Source: Streptomyces radicis | GTDB lineage: Bacteria; Actinomycetota; Actinomycetes; Streptomycetales; Streptomycetaceae | NCBI RefSeq assembly: GCF_003626575.1 | Contig: NZ_RBDY01000007.1 | Coordinates: forward strand, 62,001-126,000 | Direction: 5' to 3' | Length of the DNA stretch: 64,000 bases | Shown here: one piece after another, positions 60,578 through 64,000 of the stretch | Layout: every line of letters starts with the position of its first letter | Position numbering within the stretch: the stretch's first letter is position 1 | Program-made: the position numbers and the translations under genes | Notes under the pieces: generated by a model | Databases searched by the model: none | Seen by the model: only the letters and a program-made list of their open reading frames with translations | What the model was told of the DNA's origin: nothing

Positions 60578-62197
60578 TCAGCCCGCGCGGCGCCTGCCCT
60601 GCGAGCGCGAGCGCTTCTCGACGTACATGCGCTGGTCGGCCGACTCCAGGACCTCCTCGGTGGTCATCCCGCAGGCCGCCCAGCCGATCCCGAAGCTCGC
60701 CCCGACCCGCACCGCGCGGCCCTCCACGCGGATGGGCGGGATGATGCCGTTGCGCAGCCGCACCGCCAGGTCGGACGCCTCAGCGGGGCCCAACCCCTCG
60801 GCCAGCACGACGAACTCGTCGCCGCCGAGCCGGGCGACGGTGTCGTTGTCGCGCACGCCCTGCTCGAGGCGCCTGGCGACCTCGATCAGCACCGCGTCGC
60901 CACAGACGTGCCCGAACCGGTCGTTGATTGACTTGAATCCATCGAGATCACAGAAGAGAACGGCCAAACCCTTGCCGTCCCCGCCAGGTTCGTCCGGCGC
61001 GACCACGTGCTCGTGGTGGTCGTAGAGGCGGCGGCGCGGCGTGCCGAAGCCCTCGAACGCGTCGGCCGCGCCCGCCGCGGGGAGCCCGTGCACGCCCGCG
61101 TGCCCGAACGGGTCGGGCGCCCGGTCGCAGATCCGGCCGCCCAGGCGGGCCTTGAGCTCCGCGCTGTTGGGCAGCCCGGTCAGCGAGTCGTGGCTCGCCC
61201 GGTGCGCGAGCGCCAGCTCGTGGCGCTTGCGCTCCTCGATGTCCTCGACGTGCGTCAGCTGCACCTGCGGCCCGTCGGCCGCGTCCGCCACCACGGAGTT
61301 GCGCAGGGAGACCCACACGTACGAGCCGTCCCTGCGCGCCAGCCGCAGCTCGGCCCGCCCGCCCTCGGCCGACGTGCGCAGCAGCACGCCCGTGTCCTCG
61401 GGGTGCACGAGATCGGCGAAGCTGTAGCGCCGCAGCACCGCGCCAGGGCGGCCGAGCAGCCGGCACAGCGCGTCGTTGACCTTGATCAGCCGACCGTTGG
61501 CCTCGCCGCCCACCTCGGCGATGGCCATGCCGCTGGGCGCGTACTCGAACGCCTGTCTGAAGCTCTCCTCGCTCGCGCGCAGCGCCTGCTGGTCGCGCTC
61601 GAGGCGGACGAGCGCCCGCTGCATGTTGCCGCGCAGCCTGGCGTTGCTGACCGCTATGGCCGCCTGCGACGCGTACAGCTGGAGCGCCTCGCGCCCCCAG
61701 GGCCCGGGGCGGCGGCCGTCGCGCGGCCTGTCCACCTCGAGAACGGCGAGCAGCTCGCCGTCGAGCGCGTACATCGGCGCGAACAGGCGGTCCATCGGGT
61801 GCCACTCGTCGGGGTAGCGCGGCGCGGGTCCCGTGATGTGCCACTGCGGCACGTCGTCGTGGTCGAGGACCCAGCCCTCGGTGTAGGGGATGAAGCGGAG
61901 CTCGCCCCAGTGTTCGCCCATGTCGAGGCGCCGCTCCCAGGACTCACGGGAGCCGGTGCGCCCGGCGATGGCGGCCTCGGCGTCGTCGTTGCCCGCGACG
62001 GCGGCCACCATGAGGTCGCCGTCGGGCTTGACCAGGTTGACGGCGGCGAGCTGGAAGCCGAGGGCGGCGTCGACCGCACCGTCGGCGATGGTCTGCAAGG
62101 TGTCCGCCATGCTGCGGGCGGTGTTGAGCTTTGCGACGACCTGGTGCAACTCTCGCAGTGAGGCGAGGCGCACATAAGGCTCCGTCTCCGTTTCCAT
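60578..62197 (-). CDS. cdgB: Diguanylate cyclase, GAF-PAS-GGDEF (CdgB type)
   Basis: 539 aa. GAF at about residues 15-190 (ADTLQTIADGAVDAALGFQLAAVNL), PAS at about 215-330 (FRQAFEYAPSGMAIAEVGG), GGDEF at about 345-530 with VLFCDLDGFKSIND, intact signature RLGGDEF and an inhibitory RDND (RxxD) five residues before it, so it should be feedback-inhibited by c-di-GMP. A ~40-residue insert (DRAPDPFGHAGVHG...) extends the first GGDEF helix region. The product matches CdgB of Streptomyces, which makes c-di-GMP for BldD-controlled development. ATG 62197. Confidence 0.92.
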   Translation of the reverse strand: METETEPYVRLASLRELHQVVAKLNTARSMADTLQTIADGAVDAALGFQLAAVNLVKPDGDLMVAAVAGNDDAEAAIAGRTGSRESWERRLDMGEHWGELRFIPYTEGWVLDHDDVPQWHITGPAPRYPDEWHPMDRLFAPMYALDGELLAVLEVDRPRDGRRPGPWGREALQLYASQAAIAVSNARLRGNMQRALVRLERDQQALRASEESFRQAFEYAPSGMAIAEVGGEANGRLIKVNDALCRLLGRPGAVLRRYSFADLVHPEDTGVLLRTSAEGGRAELRLARRDGSYVWVSLRNSVVADAADGPQVQLTHVEDIEERKRHELALAHRASHDSLTGLPNSAELKARLGGRICDRAPDPFGHAGVHGLPAAGAADAFEGFGTPRRRLYDHHEHVVAPDEPGGDGKGLAVLFCDLDGFKSINDRFGHVCGDAVLIEVARRLEQGVRDNDTVARLGGDEFVVLAEGLGPAEASDLAVRLRNGIIPPIRVEGRAVRVGASFGIGWAACGMTTEEVLESADQRMYVEKRSRSQGRRRAG

Positions 62198-62266
62198 CAC
62201 TCCCCCGGCGCGAAATGCACGTGCAGATACACAGGCCACTGAATCACAGGGAGCTGCCCGCTAGGT

Positions 62267-62277
62267 ACACAGGGTCA
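62267..62277. promoter_or_regulatory. BldD-like box upstream of cdgB
   Basis: ACACAGGGTCA agrees with the core ACnCWGnGTnA of the BldD consensus at every fixed position. It lies 70 bp before the cdgB start and could form the feedback loop in which c-di-GMP-bound BldD represses cyclase genes. Confidence 0.6.
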
Positions 62278-62292
62278 GCAATTAGTTGCCTA

Positions 62293-62310
62293 CTGTGATT
62301 CATGTCACAG
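62293..62310. promoter_or_regulatory. CRP-type palindrome between cdgB and the flavin reductase gene
   Basis: CTGTGATTCATGTCACAG: perfect TGTGA-N6-TCACA, the classic CRP/FNR box. In the shared spacer of two divergent genes, 95 bp before cdgB. Streptomyces Crp recognises GTG-N6-CAC, which is contained here. Confidence 0.65.
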
Positions 62311-62457
62311 TGCGAAAGTGCTCGGTCGCGGGATGTAGGACGACGTAGGTCTCGCACTGGTTCCTTGGTCCGATGCACGCCCGGGGCGTGGGGAGTTACG
62401 GTGTGCGCCGTGTCCCTACCTGCCCGAGAGCACCGGACCGTGCCCCATTCTGGGGGA

Positions 62458-62958
62458 GTGAGCGACGAGGAGTTCCGCGGCGCCCTCTCCCGGCTCGCCG
62501 CCGGGGTCGTGCTGGTGACCGCGCACGACGACGAGGACGGGCCGCACGGCGCCCCCGCGGGCATGACGGCGACCGCGTTCATGTCGGTCTCCCTCGACCC
62601 GCCGCTCGTGCTGGTCGGCGTGCGCACGGGCTCGCGCATGGACGAGGTGCTCGAACGCCGACCGCTGTGGGCGGCGTCCCTGCTCGGGGACTCCCACCGC
62701 GCGACGGCGGGCCGGTTCGCGATGAAGGGGCGGCTCAGCGACCGGCTGGTCTTCCGGGACGTGCCGCACCGGCTCGGCGAGGTCACGGGGGCGCCCCTGC
62801 TGACCGACGCGCTGGCCACCGTCGAGTGCGCGACCGAGCAGCGCGTGGCCGCGGGCGACCACACCCTGGTGATCGGCCGCGTGCTGGCCGCCGAGCTGCC
62901 CGCGACGGGCGCGGGGCCCCTGCTCTACTACCGGTCGTCCTACCGCTCGTTGGGCTGA
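62458..62958 (+). CDS. Flavin reductase-like (split-barrel FMN-binding) protein
   Basis: 166 aa from GTG 62458; a GTG at 62410 (with TACGGT 7 nt upstream) is a rival leaderless start. Core: FRGALSRLAAGVVLVTAHDDEDGPHGAPAGMTATAFMSVSLDPPLVLVGVRTGSRM, then SHRATAGRFAMKG. The 'GMTATAF-S-VS-DPPL-LV-V' string is diagnostic for NAD(P)H:FMN reductases supplying reduced flavin to monooxygenases. No partner oxygenase nearby. Confidence 0.88.
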   Translation: MSDEEFRGALSRLAAGVVLVTAHDDEDGPHGAPAGMTATAFMSVSLDPPLVLVGVRTGSRMDEVLERRPLWAASLLGDSHRATAGRFAMKGRLSDRLVFRDVPHRLGEVTGAPLLTDALATVECATEQRVAAGDHTLVIGRVLAAELPATGAGPLLYYRSSYRSLG

Positions 62959-62987
62959 GGGCGCACGCCCCCGGCGCGCGACCCCGA

Positions 62988-63428
62988 TCACTCCCAGCCG
63001 CCCCCGCGCGACCGGCCGCGCTTCACCTCGGCGCGGTGGCGCTTGTCGGCGAGGCGGCGCTCGGTCACCCGGCGCGGCGTGCCACGGGGCCTGCGGGCCC
63101 GGGGCGGCGGCGCGGACGCCTCGGCGAGGAGCGAGGCGAGGCGGCGCGCGGCCGTCTCGCGGTTGCGCCACTGCGAGCGGTGCTCGCTCGCGCGGACCGC
63201 GAGGACGCCGTTGTGCAGCCGCCCGGCGAGCCGGTCGAGGGCGCGCTCCTTCCACACGTCGGGGAGCGCGCGCGTGGCGCCGAGGTCGAAGAGGACCTCG
63301 ACCTGGCTGTCGCTCGTGTTGACGTGCTGCCCACCCGGCCCCGACGACCTGGAGAAACGCCAGCGGAGCTCGGACTCGGGGAGGGAGACGGAGCCGCGGA
63401 TGACATAGGGACCGGACATGCGTTCCAT
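62988..63428 (-). CDS. arfB: Aminoacyl-tRNA hydrolase ArfB
   Basis: 146 aa from ATG 63428; ATG 63419 is the rival. The catalytic GGQ lies in RFSRSSGPGGQHVNTSDSQ, and the long basic C-terminal tail (AEASAPPPRARRPRGTPRR...KRGRSRGG) enters the mRNA channel of stalled ribosomes. Rescues non-stop ribosomes by peptidyl-tRNA hydrolysis, independent of a stop codon. Confidence 0.93.
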   Translation of the reverse strand: MERMSGPYVIRGSVSLPESELRWRFSRSSGPGGQHVNTSDSQVEVLFDLGATRALPDVWKERALDRLAGRLHNGVLAVRASEHRSQWRNRETAARRLASLLAEASAPPPRARRPRGTPRRVTERRLADKRHRAEVKRGRSRGGGWE

Positions 63429-63570
63429 GGTCCCCCGCTCGGCCGCGCCTCGCACGCCGGTTTTTCCCGAAACCCGCGTGGAACCCTCCTCCCCCCTGAC
63501 ATCGTTGGGGACAGTGAGAGTAACGTCATCGCAAAGGCGACCCTGAGCGACATGGAATAAGGGGATCTAC

Positions 63571-64000
63571 ATGGGTGTGAGCCTGTCCAAGGGCGGCAAC
63601 GTCTCGCTGAGCAAGGAGGCCCCCGGCCTGACAGCCGTCACCGTCGGTCTCGGCTGGGACGTCCGCACCACGACCGGTGCCGACTTCGACCTGGACGCGA
63701 GCGCCCTCGGCGTGAACGCGGCGGGCAAGATCGTGTCGGACCAGCACTTCATCTTCTACAACAACTTGAAGTCGCCCGACGGCACGATCGAGCACACCGG
63801 CGACAACCTGACGGGTGAGGGCGAGGGCGACGACGAGCAGATCAAGGTCAACCTCGCGGGGCTGCCCGCCGAGGTCGACAAGATCGTGTTCCCGGTGTCG
63901 ATCCACGACGCCGACAACCGCGGCCAGAACTTCGGCCAGGTGCGCAACGCGTTCATCCGCGTGGAGAACCAGTCGGGCGGCGTCGAGCTGGCGCGTTACG
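63571..64000 (+). CDS. TerD-family protein, truncated by the window edge
   Basis: First 143 residues. VSLSKGGNVSLSKEAPGLTAVTVGLGWDVR, FDLDASALGVNAAGKI, FYNNLKSPDGTIEHTGDNLTGEG (calcium-type acidic loop), DEQIKVNLAGLPAEVDKIVFPVSIHDADNRGQNFGQVRNAFIRV: full TerD signature. Linked to tellurite resistance, Ca2+ and stress or developmental responses in streptomycetes. ATG 63571 with AAGGGG upstream. Continues past 64000. Confidence 0.96.
   Translation, partial: MGVSLSKGGNVSLSKEAPGLTAVTVGLGWDVRTTTGADFDLDASALGVNAAGKIVSDQHFIFYNNLKSPDGTIEHTGDNLTGEGEGDDEQIKVNLAGLPAEVDKIVFPVSIHDADNRGQNFGQVRNAFIRVENQSGGVELARY

Noticed and set aside
63480..63507. ECF-type promoter (GGAAC, 19 bp, GTTG) before terD
   Set aside because: The hexamers are short and the spacer is at the limit; chance match is likely at this composition. 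Would need 5' end mapping.

Overview
High-GC actinomycete DNA, almost certainly Streptomyces or a close relative in the Streptomycetaceae. Third codon positions are strongly G/C, GTG starts are common, and the window holds lineage-typical genes: futalosine-pathway mqnB/mqnD, DUF2530, DUF3027, DUF2771, DUF3263, Scr1-type XRE/DUF5753 regulators with DUF397, a GAF-PAS-GGDEF cdgB-type gene, terD, and a groEL with CIRCE. No tRNA, rRNA, CRISPR array or intact insertion sequence was seen. It reads as chromosomal core sequence with two accessory pockets.

Layout. 1-4.4 kb: the start of an ABC ATPase gene divergent from a TetR regulator with GTAC-rich operators between them, a secreted propeller protein, and an aldo/keto reductase behind a MerR-type promoter. 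4.4-7.7 kb (accessory pocket 1): two DUF6879 genes, a small partner gene, an XRE/DUF5753 regulator and a DUF397 gene. Two mRNA leaders there carry nearly the same hairpin. 7.7-20.3 kb: thpR, a MarR/MFS pair, DUF2530, a sacsin-like ATPase, DUF3027, a second MFS gene, DUF2771, mqnB-mqnD, a cold-shock-domain protein and a HAD phosphatase. 20.3-26.7 kb: a phosphate-uptake cluster pstS-C-A-B plus a second, different pstS, behind an OmpR-type regulator whose receiver lacks the phospho-acceptor Asp and which has a PHO-box-like upstream repeat. 28-35.4 kb: an XRE regulator, a helicase-associated protein with a WYL-like C-terminus, argS, an Uma2 remnant and an XPB helicase. 36-39.3 kb (accessory pocket 2): a second small-partner/DUF6879 pair directly followed, in the same reading frame, by an NB-ARC/TPR STAND ATPase with a RHIM-like amyloid-signalling motif at its N-terminus.

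39.4-47 kb: a HelD/HelR-type helicase, RidA, an HD-domain protein, a drug-efflux MFS, DUF4031, and rpiR-murQ for N-acetylmuramate-6-phosphate recycling. 47-52.9 kb: groEL with CIRCE, a short cold-shock protein with a long A/T-rich leader, and a ThiS-like protein with threonine synthase behind a SAM-I riboswitch, divergent from a glucosyl-3-phosphoglycerate synthase gene. 52.9-55.5 kb: otsA and otsB for trehalose. 55.5-59.5 kb: an amino-sugar cluster (SIS, ROK kinase, nagA, class II aldolase) with a DasR-type dre site. 59.5-64 kb: a membrane-anchored sugar-binding protein, a diguanylate cyclase with BldD-like and CRP-like boxes upstream, a flavin reductase, arfB and a truncated terD.

How the genes fit together: most of the window is nutrient sensing and recycling (phosphate, amino sugars, trehalose, SAM-gated threonine), stress response and developmental signalling. 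The most unusual material is the repeated small-partner/DUF6879 module and its link to the amyloid-motif NLR-like gene. All assignments come from reading the sequence and from family knowledge; no database search was run.
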